Assembly: GCA_021300155.1 (NCBI GenBank)
Contig: JAJTID010000021.1
Location: 1 to 64,000 of the forward strand
Length of the DNA stretch: 64,000 nt
Direction: 5' to 3'
DNA from: Pirellula sp.
GTDB lineage: Bacteria; Planctomycetota; Planctomycetia; Pirellulales; Pirellulaceae
Below the pieces are notes generated by a model. That model had not been told where the DNA came from and ran no database searches. It saw only the letters and a program-made list of their open reading frames with translations. Below are positions 44,051-53,874 of this stretch, in pieces. Position 1 is the stretch's first letter; the number at the start of each line of letters is the position of its first letter. Made by a program: the position numbers and the translations under genes.

Positions 44051-45073
44051 TCAGTCAGATGGTTTCGTGCGATTTTTGTTTGCCACATCATTTTTGAAAT
44101 CTGTATTTGCCAATTCGACGGCGGTTTTTGCTAATCCATCTACCACTTCGGCGAAGCGATTGTATTCCAGTTTGTCTGGGGTATCTGATGCCAAATGGTA
44201 ATGAGGGTACCGAAATAGTGCGGTATCGGTAATCATTATTCCCGGGAAGCCTTCTTGCCAAAACGACCAATGGTCGGACCAGCCGACTCCTTGAAGATCG
44301 CGTGGAAAGGCTCCGAGTTGAGCATCCACCTGGCAGTGCTTCTTAAAGATGGTAACGGTGCTTGACAGGTGCTTTCGTGACGGGACATCCGAGATAAATC
44401 CGATGAAGTTACCGGTGCTTGGGTACATCGCGGATAGCAGGGCTGGGTACTTCTGGCTCTGCGGTTCATCGGTGAAGTACCCCATCGTTTCAAGACTCAA
44501 GACGATCTTGATATCATCCCCTCGCATCCGACAGGCTCGGGCATAAACCCATGATCCCATTTGCCCGTCGCGCTGAAAGTAGGGTGGTTCTTCGTTGGCG
44601 AACAAGACAAAACGAACCGTCTTTGCACCGTTCTTGCCACGCAACTGCCGTGCAATTTCCAAAAGAGCAGCCACACCCGATCCGTTGTCGTTTGCTCCCG
44701 GCGATCCCTGCACGCTGTCGTAATGGGCACCGACCAACACGATCTCTTTAGGAGTTGCATGGCCAACCAATTCGGCAATTAGATTGACACATTCTACCTC
44801 TGACACAGTGAAGGCGTGTCTATCTACCGTATAGCTAAGCGATTCAAGTGTGGACTGAAGGTATCGGACGGTTTCTCCGAGATTCGCCCTCTTTGTCAAG
44901 TTTCGTTCCCCAATACTTTCGCTAAGATGTGTGACTGTTTCGCGAAGTCGAACAGCAGTCTCCGGTGAAACAACTTGTTTATTTTCCTGGCTACAAAGTG
45001 GTTTACCTATCCCAATGATCGCTGAACCGGAAGCCGCCAAGCAGATCAATACTTGAGAAATCGTGCGGTTCAT
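44051..45073 (-). CDS. M28 family zinc aminopeptidase, secreted
   Basis: 340 residues. A signal peptide (MNRTISQVLICLAASGSAIIG) is followed by the M28 catalytic domain. Metal ligands and catalytic acids appear in order: VLVGAHYDSVQGSPGANDNGSG (His and bridging Asp), FANEEPP (Glu-Glu), LSLETMG (Asp/Glu position) and RYPHYHLASDTPDKL (last His). It probably removes N-terminal residues from peptides in the periplasm. The downstream gene is convergent and the neighbouring ATPase gene lies 54 bases upstream on the same strand. Confidence 0.88.
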   Translation of the reverse strand: MNRTISQVLICLAASGSAIIGIGKPLCSQENKQVVSPETAVRLRETVTHLSESIGERNLTKRANLGETVRYLQSTLESLSYTVDRHAFTVSEVECVNLIAELVGHATPKEIVLVGAHYDSVQGSPGANDNGSGVAALLEIARQLRGKNGAKTVRFVLFANEEPPYFQRDGQMGSWVYARACRMRGDDIKIVLSLETMGYFTDEPQSQKYPALLSAMYPSTGNFIGFISDVPSRKHLSSTVTIFKKHCQVDAQLGAFPRDLQGVGWSDHWSFWQEGFPGIMITDTALFRYPHYHLASDTPDKLEYNRFAEVVDGLAKTAVELANTDFKNDVANKNRTKPSD

Positions 45074-45127
45074 GTATTCAGCTTTCGTAGTACCTCAATG
45101 AAGGGACCGATTTTTTTGTCATCCTAG

Positions 45128-47572
45128 TTAATCTAGGTCGATCAGTGGGGATGCGATTCCGTTCGGATTAACTTGCCACGGAACCCAGGCGAGTGCAATT
45201 AGCTTTACTTTGGTGTCCGATTTTCGAAGAGGAATGTCGACTGCCTCCAAAGCTAAATTTTCAGGCGAATACTGATCCGCGAGGGCTTCGATCTCTTCCT
45301 TTGCTTGAGTTTCCAGCTCATTCTTGGCCTGAACAAGCTCTTCTAGCGTCTCTTCGGCACGCATCACATCGCCTTGTTTCGAGGTAACTTTACCGAATGA
45401 CTTTACGGCGGTGGCCGCTTTTGCCACGTTGGTCTTGCTGGTTAGTTTATTGCCAAGCAATGCACCAAGGATCGAGGTTCCGATGTTCAAGAAGCCCTCC
45501 ATTTGCCTTGATTTGGCCTCTTCTTTTTGCTTCGTAACCTTTTGCTCGGCCGCTTGCAATCTCGTCTGGAGCGACCGAAGCTTCTCCGCATACTTTACTT
45601 GCAGCTTATCGACCGCAGCGTCTCTTGCTTCCTTGGCAGCTTGTGCCAATTCGATTCGGGCATCGGCTTCTGAAAGGCCTGGAGGAGTGGTTCGCTTTAA
45701 TGCTTTACTGCTATAAACGGTACATTGAAGATGTCGAAATAAGTACTCTTTGAGCGTCTTTTCCCAAGCCGCAAAACTCTTAGCGGAAGACATTTCTGCT
45801 GGTAACTCTGCGAAACCGTAAACATCGTCGGGCTGCGATCGCAATTGAATGCCATCTTCTCCGATTTGTTTTGATTCTTCCCATACATCGTCAGGCAGTG
45901 GATCGTCTACCATCGACAACAGTTGCACGTCTTTCCAATAATCCACTCCTGCTGTCGACTTGACAAAATGCAGGCTTGTTTGAGCCAATATCGCAGGGCG
46001 ATAGAGCACTTTGCTCTTGGTTCCAGGGACAACGGTCGCTTCGAGGAATCGTTCTGCAACTTCGGCCCGAACGATGGGGCGAGCGCCCGGAGACGTAGCC
46101 AACCCCGAGCTAGATGAACTGCTGGACACAGAACGCGTCGGTGCAGCCAATCGTTTCGGAGCCATCAACGTCGATATCTGATCCCGCGAAAGTGGACCTC
46201 TCAAGAAGGAGAGAGCCCATCGCGTCTGGAAGACGGTGGGGCCATCATCATGCACATTATTCATCAGGAAGACTCGGTTGCCCAACGACGAAAGTGCCTT
46301 TTCCATTGCGCTCCGATCGAATGTAGTTCCCTGCTGCATCGATGCACCCTCCAACCCGTCGAGGACTCGATCTTTGTCTCTCTGGGTTTGCAATCGGCCG
46401 AGGAACCATGTGCCCATGTTCGAGAGCCCCTTATAGTCCAAGTCCATCGGGTTTTGTGTCGCCAAAACAATTCCGAGCCCGAACGCACGCGCTTGCTTTA
46501 GCAGTGTCAACATCGGTGGCTTAGAGGGTGGCTTCGCCGAGGGTGGGAAGTAACCGTACACTTCATCCATATAGAAAAGAGCTCGCAGTGAACCTGTTCC
46601 AGGTTGAGAACGCATCCATGAGAGTAATTCGCCCAGAAGAATGGTGACGAAGAACATTCGCTCAGAATCGTTCAAATGTGCGATCGAGATGATCGATAGT
46701 CTCGGTTTGCCCTCATTGGTATAGAAAAGTTCTTTGATATCGAGAGGTTGCCCTTCGAGCCATCCTGCAAAGGCAGGAGAAGCGAGCAGGTTATTCAAAG
46801 TCATGGAGAGCTTGACACGTTCCGCGGTAGGATAGAACGACTCGATGTCGATGACTCCAATTTTCTTGATAGGCGGAGTTTGTATCTGCCGAATCAGGTC
46901 CTCGATACTCAGATTGTTTCCTGCTTTCCAGGCGGTATCGAGGATGTTCGAAATGAGGATATGTTCTCGGCTTGTCAACGGATCGACTTCGATTCCGAGT
47001 AGAGCGAGCAGGCCGGACGCAGAGGATGAAACTCGTTCGCGATAGGTTTCGGCATCTTGAAGTACCGCGTCGCTCGGAGCGTCAAAGCTCTTTAGAACTG
47101 TCATGGGGACGCCGATATTGCTTCCCGGAGTAAAGATCGTCACGTCGACGGATTCTTTGTATCTTCGAACTCGTTCTTGAGGTTGGTGCCAATCCGCGAG
47201 ACCCTTTTTCCATCGATTGGCGGTTTCTTCTGCGATGGTCTCCAGCGGTTTCCCTTGCCGAGTCGCTTCCGCAGGCTCGATCCATTGCTGAAAATCGCTG
47301 GGAGCCAGATCTGGAAAAGCCAGGAGCAGATTTCCCAGATCCCCTTTGGGATCAATGCATATGACAGGAACGCCATCGATGGCCGCTTCTTCCAGCAGGC
47401 TCAAACACAACCCAGTCTTTCCGCTTCCAGTCATCCCGACGCATAAAGCGTGGGTCACGAGATCTTTCGATTCGTAATTGACGAGCTCTTCGCGAATACT
47501 TCGGGTTGCCAAGTCATATTTTTTCCCCAAGTAAAAGCTTCCAAGCTTCTCGTAATCTTCAACCATTGACAT
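45128..47572 (-). CDS. HerA/DUF87-type ATPase with C-terminal coiled coil
   Basis: The ATG at 47572 (MSMVEDYEK) is preceded by ggagag at nine bases, so I prefer it to the longer frame. 814 residues. The RecA-like ATPase has Walker A GMTGSGKTGL (about 46-55), the PKGD loop and Walker B RALFYMDEVYG, followed by LATQNPMDLDYKGLSNMG, the motif set of HerA-type DNA translocases. The C-terminal quarter is a coiled coil (KLRSLQTRLQAAEQKVTKQKEEAK and beyond). HerA relatives work with NurA in end resection or in defence loci; here neither is adjacent. Role unknown. Confidence 0.8.
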   Translation of the reverse strand: MSMVEDYEKLGSFYLGKKYDLATRSIREELVNYESKDLVTHALCVGMTGSGKTGLCLSLLEEAAIDGVPVICIDPKGDLGNLLLAFPDLAPSDFQQWIEPAEATRQGKPLETIAEETANRWKKGLADWHQPQERVRRYKESVDVTIFTPGSNIGVPMTVLKSFDAPSDAVLQDAETYRERVSSSASGLLALLGIEVDPLTSREHILISNILDTAWKAGNNLSIEDLIRQIQTPPIKKIGVIDIESFYPTAERVKLSMTLNNLLASPAFAGWLEGQPLDIKELFYTNEGKPRLSIISIAHLNDSERMFFVTILLGELLSWMRSQPGTGSLRALFYMDEVYGYFPPSAKPPSKPPMLTLLKQARAFGLGIVLATQNPMDLDYKGLSNMGTWFLGRLQTQRDKDRVLDGLEGASMQQGTTFDRSAMEKALSSLGNRVFLMNNVHDDGPTVFQTRWALSFLRGPLSRDQISTLMAPKRLAAPTRSVSSSSSSSGLATSPGARPIVRAEVAERFLEATVVPGTKSKVLYRPAILAQTSLHFVKSTAGVDYWKDVQLLSMVDDPLPDDVWEESKQIGEDGIQLRSQPDDVYGFAELPAEMSSAKSFAAWEKTLKEYLFRHLQCTVYSSKALKRTTPPGLSEADARIELAQAAKEARDAAVDKLQVKYAEKLRSLQTRLQAAEQKVTKQKEEAKSRQMEGFLNIGTSILGALLGNKLTSKTNVAKAATAVKSFGKVTSKQGDVMRAEETLEELVQAKNELETQAKEEIEALADQYSPENLALEAVDIPLRKSDTKVKLIALAWVPWQVNPNGIASPLIDLD

Positions 47573-47773
47573 AAGCGTTGACTCTCCAGGCATTCGTCGA
47601 GATGTATCGATGGTTGCAGGCTGGATCGGCAATAACACTCGCTACGACACCGACAAAGAAAACTAGTCCTGTAACTCGAAGAGGATTATACCTTGATTCC
47701 AGCGAGAACAAGTCCGCTTTCGAGCCGACTCGTATGCTAACGCCTATCGCGATGCCATCTGGACCGAGACCGA

Positions 47774-49144
47774 CTACTTCGCTGCATTCTTAAGTGTGGC
47801 AAACCGTGCCCGCATTTCAGCAAGTTTCGATTGATGTGAAGCGGAATGGACCAAATCTACTTCTTCGGCTTTGTCCGATTTCAAATCAAAAAGTTGTTCC
47901 ACATTGTAATCAGGCCAGAAGATGTACTTCCAATCGAGTTGAACCAATGCCTGAGATGACGGGATGAAGTCGATACTCTTGATTGTTGCATGCTCGTAAA
48001 AGAACTCAGTGCGCCAGTTCGCAGCCTTGGACTCATTCCCCGAAAGATACAACGAAGATAGATCTTGCCCCTGCATTCCTTCTGGAATGTTTAAGCCTGC
48101 AGCACTAACGATCGTTGGAGCGAGGTCTACATTTAGGGTTATCTTTTCATTCAATGTTCCTCGTCGTCCACTCTCCATGCGAGGGTCTCGAATGATTAGC
48201 GGGACTCGAATTGATTCCTCGTAAGGGTACCACTTGTCCGCGAGACCGTGCTCGGCATGAAAGTAACCGTTGTCTGTGGTAAAGATGATGACTGTGTTCT
48301 CGTACTGGCCCAGCGATTGGAGTTTGTCGACAATACGACCGCATGCGGTATCGACCTCTGTAGCTAATCGATAATAGTTCTTCATGTATTCTTGGTACTT
48401 TTCAGGTGTATCGAATCGCCAATGCCATCGGTTTCGACCTTCGTTCTTTTCGTTGGCGATGAAAGGTGGCAACTTTCGAAACGATTCATCACTCGCAGTT
48501 TTGGGAATGGGAATGTGCGTGTCTGCGTAGAGCGACATGCTTTCTGGTTGAGGCAGATACTGTTTGGGATGCGAGTCTTCGGCATGTGTTGCAAAAAAAG
48601 AAACGTTTAGAACGAACGGTTTGTCAGCAGGTTTTGTTTGCAAGAACTCCAGAGCATCCCTTTGGTTCTTCGCCGTAACATGAATCTGCCCACCCTCAGG
48701 CTGCTTCATCCAGTGAGTGCCGCTGTAAGATCGGCCGAAGTCGAATTTATCCTGAGGAAACGTGCCGTTGTGCCACTTGCCCACTAAACCTGTGTGGAAG
48801 CCATTCTTTCGGAGCAAACCTGGATACGTTTGGTTCCACGGAGTCTTGAATTCTTGAAAGGCCGGGTTGCCATGTCGCGACATCCATTGTCCGGTAAAAA
48901 GAGTGGCTCGACTCACGCCGCAAATGGATGTTGTCACGTAGTTGTTGGTAAACCGTATCCCCTCGCTGGCTAGTTTGTCGATGTTTGGCGTCTTCACGAC
49001 CGGGTGGCCTGCACAACTCAACGTGTCGTGCCGCCAATCGTCTGCGTACAAAACGACGATGTTCAAAGGTTTGGCAGCATCTGCCTGTGCGCTTGCAACC
49101 ATCAAGAGCAGAAAAGCAAAGAAACCGATGATCGCGTTATTCAC
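47774..49144 (-). CDS. Type I sulfatase, secreted
   Basis: 456 residues. A signal peptide ([21 protein letters not shown]) precedes the alkaline-phosphatase-fold sulfatase. [10 protein letters not shown] binds calcium. The active site is Cys75 in [15 protein letters not shown], which must be converted to formylglycine. The usual C-x-P/A-S-R has Val at the third position. LVGKWHNG and [29 protein letters not shown] contain further metal and substrate residues. It removes sulfate esters from polysaccharides outside the cytoplasm. The membrane-anchored formylglycine-generating enzyme at 10934 is a plausible maturase. Planctomycetes are rich in such enzymes. Confidence 0.9.
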   Translation of the reverse strand: MNNAIIGFFAFLLLMVASAQADAAKPLNIVVLYADDWRHDTLSCAGHPVVKTPNIDKLASEGIRFTNNYVTTSICGVSRATLFTGQWMSRHGNPAFQEFKTPWNQTYPGLLRKNGFHTGLVGKWHNGTFPQDKFDFGRSYSGTHWMKQPEGGQIHVTAKNQRDALEFLQTKPADKPFVLNVSFFATHAEDSHPKQYLPQPESMSLYADTHIPIPKTASDESFRKLPPFIANEKNEGRNRWHWRFDTPEKYQEYMKNYYRLATEVDTACGRIVDKLQSLGQYENTVIIFTTDNGYFHAEHGLADKWYPYEESIRVPLIIRDPRMESGRRGTLNEKITLNVDLAPTIVSAAGLNIPEGMQGQDLSSLYLSGNESKAANWRTEFFYEHATIKSIDFIPSSQALVQLDWKYIFWPDYNVEQLFDLKSDKAEEVDLVHSASHQSKLAEMRARFATLKNAAK

Positions 49145-49199
49145 GATGGATCTCTATCTAGTGAGAAGAAAAACATAAGCATATAAGGTTTGCGTTAGA

Positions 49200-49257
49200 G
49201 CGTTAGCGAGGAATTCTGAGGCCCTCGCTTACGCACGCACGCTTCGGGTTGTGATCG
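49200..49257 (+). repeat. Dispersed hairpin repeat, copy B
   Basis: Arms gcgttagcgagg and cctcgcttacgc pair at 11 of 12 positions around aattctgaggc-type loop sequence, and cttcgggttgtgatcg follows. It shares hairpin and tail with copy A at 1001-1045 but has a longer loop and an additional acgcacgc. It lies in the gap between the sulfatase start and the YceI gene end, both on the minus strand. Confidence 0.6.
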
Positions 49258-49335
49258 GTCCTTTGCCATTGGGCAAAACCATTAAATCAGCAGCCTCCAC
49301 GGGAAGCGGAGGAATCGAATTGCATTCAATCGAGC

Positions 49336-49875
49336 TTATCGGTCGTAATGAAGCGTAGCCGTGATCTCGACATCATCGTTGACCTTGGGTAATCCGTAGG
49401 TCATTCCCCATTTGGAACGAGTCACTTTGAATTCAGCCTTGATGATCAACGCACCATCAGAAACTTCAACCTTCGTTGGCACGGTGATTTCGCCTGTCTT
49501 GCCCAGCATGGTTAGCTTGCCAGTGATATTGCCTTCGGTTTCGCCAGATTCGATCTTGGTGGATTCGAACTTGATGGTTCCATGCTTTTTCACATCAAAA
49601 AAGTCTGGGTTCTTGAGGTGATCCGTTAGCTTCGCATCATCCGACCAAAGGCTGTCAGTCTTGATCTCGATCGTGAGAGTACTTTTATCTGGCGACTCCC
49701 AATTGACTTTAGCATCAGCGCTAAAATCCTTGAATCCACCCGCGTGCTTTCCATCGGCCTTCTTACCAAGGAAGTCGATCTTGGACTTTTCCTTGTTGAG
49801 TTTGACATCCTGACCAAAACTCGGTGCAGTGAACAACAAAAAAGCGGTGGTAGCAATCGCAAGACGTCTTAGCAT
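49336..49875 (-). CDS. YceI family protein, secreted
   Basis: 179 residues with a signal peptide (MLRRLAIATTAFLLFTAPSFGQ). The rest is the lipocalin-like YceI beta barrel: DKSKIDF-type opening (KEKSKIDFLGKKADGKHAGGF), SLWSDDAKLTDHLKNPDFFDV, the hallmark L-K-x-x-D-F-F-D, HGTIKFESTKIE, KLTMLGKTGEITVP, and the last strand VNDDVEITATLHYDR. YceI proteins bind polyisoprenoids or similar hydrophobic ligands in the periplasm. The gene is monocistronic and its downstream gap contains hairpin repeat B. Confidence 0.93.
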   Translation of the reverse strand: MLRRLAIATTAFLLFTAPSFGQDVKLNKEKSKIDFLGKKADGKHAGGFKDFSADAKVNWESPDKSTLTIEIKTDSLWSDDAKLTDHLKNPDFFDVKKHGTIKFESTKIESGETEGNITGKLTMLGKTGEITVPTKVEVSDGALIIKAEFKVTRSKWGMTYGLPKVNDDVEITATLHYDR

Positions 49876-50046
49876 ATCGAACTCTCCAAGAATAAACGGG
49901 TAGTCTCAAAAGGGAACAATGGGCAGGTTACCCATATCGTCCCCACATGGTTTCTCGCGAAAGATTATACTGTACCGCCAGCGGTCGTTCGAGGTATACA
50001 AAATCAACGACGACAAAATTCGAACAATATTTATAAACGGATTTTC

Positions 50047-51447
50047 ATGAGACTTTCCATGCCAAAACTCGCCTACTTTTGTGTTCTGATTCTCGTTTCC
50101 TTCAGCCTGCAACCTTGGCTTTCGGCCCAAGAAAAGCAACTCGCCGAAGATGTACTCAAGAAATTTGTTGCGGAGAAAGATAGTTCTTTCAAATACGAGA
50201 TCGTCGAGCGACGCAATGTCGGGAAATCGACTGCGATCCGCTTGCATCTCGTTTCGCAAACATGGAAAGACGTCACCTGGAAGCACGTTCTTTGGATTGC
50301 TGTCCCCAACAAACTGATCGCCGAAAGCAAAGCTGCGGATGACGCGAAGCTCGCGCCCCTCAAAACCAATGGTCTCCTATTCATTACGGGGGGCGCATGG
50401 GCCAAGGAGTGGGGAGACTCCGCTCCGAAAAACGCAGAACCTCGAAGCGAAGTACAAGCAGTGCTTGCGATTGCTGATGCTTCCAATTGCCCCGCCGTGG
50501 TGCTGTCGCAGGTTCCGTTTCAGCCAATGTTAGGCAACCTGAACGAAGATGCGCTGATTGCGGAAACGTTTAAACGATTCATCATGGGACAAGGAAGCGA
50601 TTGGCCGTTGCTGATGCCAATGGTTCGTGCGGCAACGCGCGCGATGGATACCGTTCAATCCGTAGGTCGCGAAGAGTGGAAGCTCGACATCGCCAAGTTC
50701 ACAGTCTCTGGAGCCAGCAAGCGAGGTTGGACAACATGGTTGACCTCTGCGGTCGATCCTCGCGTAGATGCATTAGCACCGATGGTTATCGACATGCTGA
50801 ACATGCCAGTGCAAATGAAACATCAATTGGATTCGTGGGGTGAATACTCTGAAGAGATTGGTGACTATACATCGTTGCAACTACAAAAGTATCTTCAAAC
50901 TCCTCCAGGGCAGTCACTTGTGAACATCGTGGATCCTTACAGGTATCGCGATCGAATCCAACAGCCTAAACTGCTGATTTTCGGCACAAACGATCGCTAC
51001 TGGCCAGTCGACGCTTGCAACATTTACTGGAACGACCTCACGGGTCCCAAGTATCTCCTTTACACACCCAACCAAGGGCACGGTATCAAAGATATCGTCC
51101 GACTGGTGGGAACCATGAGCGCTTTGCAACGCAGTCGATTGGGTCAATTCGTGATGCCAGAACTAAAATGGGAGTCAAAATGCGAAAACGGCAAGATGTC
51201 GCTCAAGATGAGCACCAATCGAAAACCTCTAGAAGTTAGCCTGTGGACAGCAAAATCGGCATCAAAAGATTTCCGGAACTCAGAGTGGACCTCTTCTACA
51301 GTTTCGGTCGACGGAGAAAATGTTTGTTCCATCGAACCTGAATTGCCAGTGAAGGGCTACCAAGCATGGTTCGGTGAGTGGAAATTTGAGAATGAACAAT
51401 ATCCTGCATTCTTCTCCACAAACATGATTCTCTCTACTCAGAAATAG
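50047..51447 (+). CDS. PhoPQ-activated pathogenicity-related (PqaA-like) protein
   Basis: 466 residues. A signal peptide (MPKLAYFCVLILVSFSLQPWLSAQ after a short MRLS) precedes an alpha/beta-hydrolase-like domain. The nucleophile elbow is likely FTVSGASKRGWTTWL (Ser in G-A-S-K-R-G-W), followed by VDPRVDALAPMVIDMLN, the acid loop FGTNDRYWPVDA and the histidine in TPNQGHGIKD. This matches the PhoPQ-regulated family, which is secreted and of unknown substrate. The C-terminal 100 residues form a beta-rich domain. Confidence 0.9.
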   Translation: MRLSMPKLAYFCVLILVSFSLQPWLSAQEKQLAEDVLKKFVAEKDSSFKYEIVERRNVGKSTAIRLHLVSQTWKDVTWKHVLWIAVPNKLIAESKAADDAKLAPLKTNGLLFITGGAWAKEWGDSAPKNAEPRSEVQAVLAIADASNCPAVVLSQVPFQPMLGNLNEDALIAETFKRFIMGQGSDWPLLMPMVRAATRAMDTVQSVGREEWKLDIAKFTVSGASKRGWTTWLTSAVDPRVDALAPMVIDMLNMPVQMKHQLDSWGEYSEEIGDYTSLQLQKYLQTPPGQSLVNIVDPYRYRDRIQQPKLLIFGTNDRYWPVDACNIYWNDLTGPKYLLYTPNQGHGIKDIVRLVGTMSALQRSRLGQFVMPELKWESKCENGKMSLKMSTNRKPLEVSLWTAKSASKDFRNSEWTSSTVSVDGENVCSIEPELPVKGYQAWFGEWKFENEQYPAFFSTNMILSTQK

Positions 51448-51452
51448 TAAGC

Positions 51453-51635
51453 ATGTTGGCTGGCCCCGCCCTGAATGAATTGTGTATTGCGATCGCACGG
51501 CTAACGTGTGTTTATGCGCCGCGCGATCGGCAGTTGCTCGCAGACTCGCAACTTTTGCAACAGTCGAAATGCCCAAAGTGTAACGAGCGATTTCTTCTCG
51601 GCTCACTACGAGAGGTCAAGTGGTTAGACGTTTAA
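51453..51635 (+). CDS. Possible small protein with a single CxxC
   Basis: An ATG at 51453 opens 60 codons directly after the PhoPQ-related gene. It is hydrophobic at first and ends with the C-x-x-C segment SKCPKCNERFLLGSLREVKW, which could be one half of a zinc ribbon. There is no second pair of cysteines, and a ribosome site is not evident. It could be chance; I keep it at low confidence because the C-terminal part reads like a real zinc-knuckle tail. Confidence 0.3.
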   Translation: MLAGPALNELCIAIARLTCVYAPRDRQLLADSQLLQQSKCPKCNERFLLGSLREVKWLDV

Positions 51636-51645
51636 AGGCCTGTCG

Positions 51646-51890
51646 ATGATTAAATCAAATCCGTTGGCCCGATTCGGCATTGTCCTTTTGGGTGTAGTAG
51701 GAGTCTGCCACGATGTAGTGGCCTCTCAATTGAGCAACGCCAAAGAGAATTCGAGCAATCGAGAAGTAGCCGTGCAGATGAACTACCCGAAGGGATAACC
51801 GCAGATCGCTTTCAGGCGGAGTTCGGAGCGATAGGGGGCAATAAGACTCGTGATCTTCTAAAAGATATGCAGGCTCCATTGGAGTCGTAA
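51646..51890 (+). pseudogene. Small secreted protein gene, frameshifted
   Basis: From an ATG at 51646 a frame reads MIKSNPLARFGIVLLGVVGV, then a signal-peptide end (CHDVVAS), and stops at a TAA at 51796. The overlapping frame that continues (from about 51783) is coherent: LPEGITADRFQAEFGAIGG, NKTRDLLKDMQAPLES, to a TAA at 51888. One frame change of one base near 51783-51795 would join them into about 81 residues. It may be a decayed small exported protein or a chance reading. A same-length frame exists on the other strand. Confidence 0.35.
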
Positions 51891-51918
51891 AGGCGCTAAC
51901 ATAAAACCCTTAGCGACA

Positions 51919-53874
51919 TTAGCGAGCCTCGGGGGTGGGCAACGATCTTTCGCGTGCTTCTTTGCTTCTTGTCCAATATTCAATCGTCTCTTGGTTGTTG
52001 GGTCGGATCCTATTGGCATGCTCGAATGACTCTACCGCAAAATCGAACTCCCTCAATTGAAAGTGCACCCAACCCAGCCAGTGATAAGCATCCGCATTTT
52101 TGTTATCTTCAGCAATGGCCAATAGCAGATAACCTTTGGCTTGCTCCAGACGGCCAATTGTCGCCAATAGTCGTCCGTACGCCTCTGCGGCGCGAGGATA
52201 GGTAAGTCCACCAGCGAATAGCTCTTCGTACTCATCGGCGGCTTCTTCCAACCGTCCAGTATTCTTTAGACAATCCGCCAAGACGAATCGACTCTCGGGA
52301 TCATCGGCGATCAGTTTCAGTGCGTCGCGTGCTCGAGACTCCGCTTCGTGAAATTTACCCGACCAATGAAGCACCTTGGCCAAGTTGCGGAGCGCATAGC
52401 CATTGGTTACTGGATCGATAGTGCCAAGGACTTTTGGTTCGATCGCGGCAAAACGTTCTTTCGAGGTTGCGTCATCTGTCCCGCGACCATGAACGAAGCC
52501 TAGTTCTAACAGCGTTTCAATAATCCAAATGGCCAAACGTCGGTTTACATCGATCGTTGGATGAACATGGTCTAGAAAATACTCTTCGCCAAGGATTGAG
52601 TGCCCATTCTCCATCTCACATAGCCCTCGAATCTGCTGCTCAAAGTCGACGACTGGAGCTTTCAATTCTTTTCCCACCCGATCGATGGATTGCCGAATCT
52701 CATCGACAGCTCGCAATGGACAGACATCTTCATTCAATGCGATTGAAAACGATCTTTGCGCTTCGCTGAAGTTTTGTAGTACAAGTTGTAAATGGCCGAT
52801 TCGATAGTGATATTCGGAAAAGTTTGGGCTGATTGCGACTGCTTCCTGGAGATAGCGGAGTGCTACCTTAGGGTCAGAACACTCCGGATCAGTCGAGGCT
52901 TGGTGGATGATCGCTTGCAATCGATCTTGGTCTGACTTTGAAAGTTGAGCGTGATGCTCGCTTTTGAATGGTGAGCAGTCTTTTTCGTTGGATGCCGGCG
53001 TAACAAAAACAATCTCTGCCCCTGCATTGCGGGCGATAGCAACCATTCGTCTAAGGTTATTTTCATAATGGTTCACTACGTTGGCACGCCACGTCAGATC
53101 GCGATGATAATCGACAGGACCAATCGTATGATTCAAAATCTCGTTGACCTCTGTATCAAGAATGTCTGCATGTGTCTTTGAGCGTGTTCCCTCCGCATTC
53201 GAAGTCGATTTGCGGATTTGGTCGAAGGTGCGTTTCGTGAAAGCCCAGGTTCGCGTCTTTGAAAGTAGACCTTGGATAAACATTGTAAGCTGCGATCTTT
53301 CGAACAAATCTTGGTAAGTCCGTCGTTCCAAGAACTCATTGTGAGCAGAGTAAACGATAAACAGATCGGGTTCATACTGGGCCAGTTCCTCCATCAATGT
53401 AGCGACGCGGTAGCTCGCATAACTGATGCCACCAGCATTGATCACTTCCCAATGGCAAGAGGGATCGTGAACAGGCAAATACTCTCGAAGCCAGCCTGCG
53501 AACGAAGTCGAATCGAAGAAAGGGTGTCCATAAGTCGTAGAACCTCCCATGCAGAATATCCGTTTGGTTCTGGGAGCTTTGACTTTGGGAAAAGATTGGA
53601 TATTGAACCAATTCCGTTTGTTCTCCGCGGTCGTCAAGATCGCGGTTCCGTCCTCGGCCGTCGAGTGTGCCATCAACGGTGCGTATCCAGAAAAACCCAC
53701 AAACGGATCGTCTGTATTGACAACAGGTCGAATACCCACGACCGCCAAACCGATCTCAAGGATCAGGAAAAAAGAAACGGTGGTAAATGCCGAGAGAGTC
53801 AGCTTCTTTATTAAGCTCAACTGCACCGAACGACGTTTGCGATTCGAAACGCTGACGTGATTTCTGTCTGCCAA
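51919..53874 (-). CDS. SGNH-hydrolase-like protein with TPR repeats, membrane anchored
   Basis: 651 residues. An N-terminal transmembrane helix (about 25-48, LTLSAFTTVSFFLILEIGLAVVGI) anchors the protein. An SGNH-type esterase domain follows: block I IFCMGGSTTYGHPF (nucleophile Ser), block II EVINAGGISYASYRV, block III YSAHNEF, and the final FLDHVHPT that supplies Asp and His. A TPR unit is inserted in this domain (about 325-375, YLQEAVAISPNFSEYHYRIGHL), and four or five TPR units form the C-terminus (about 500-640). It may modify a cell-envelope glycan at the outer face of the inner membrane. Confidence 0.8.
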   Translation of the reverse strand: MADRNHVSVSNRKRRSVQLSLIKKLTLSAFTTVSFFLILEIGLAVVGIRPVVNTDDPFVGFSGYAPLMAHSTAEDGTAILTTAENKRNWFNIQSFPKVKAPRTKRIFCMGGSTTYGHPFFDSTSFAGWLREYLPVHDPSCHWEVINAGGISYASYRVATLMEELAQYEPDLFIVYSAHNEFLERRTYQDLFERSQLTMFIQGLLSKTRTWAFTKRTFDQIRKSTSNAEGTRSKTHADILDTEVNEILNHTIGPVDYHRDLTWRANVVNHYENNLRRMVAIARNAGAEIVFVTPASNEKDCSPFKSEHHAQLSKSDQDRLQAIIHQASTDPECSDPKVALRYLQEAVAISPNFSEYHYRIGHLQLVLQNFSEAQRSFSIALNEDVCPLRAVDEIRQSIDRVGKELKAPVVDFEQQIRGLCEMENGHSILGEEYFLDHVHPTIDVNRRLAIWIIETLLELGFVHGRGTDDATSKERFAAIEPKVLGTIDPVTNGYALRNLAKVLHWSGKFHEAESRARDALKLIADDPESRFVLADCLKNTGRLEEAADEYEELFAGGLTYPRAAEAYGRLLATIGRLEQAKGYLLLAIAEDNKNADAYHWLGWVHFQLREFDFAVESFEHANRIRPNNQETIEYWTRSKEARERSLPTPEAR

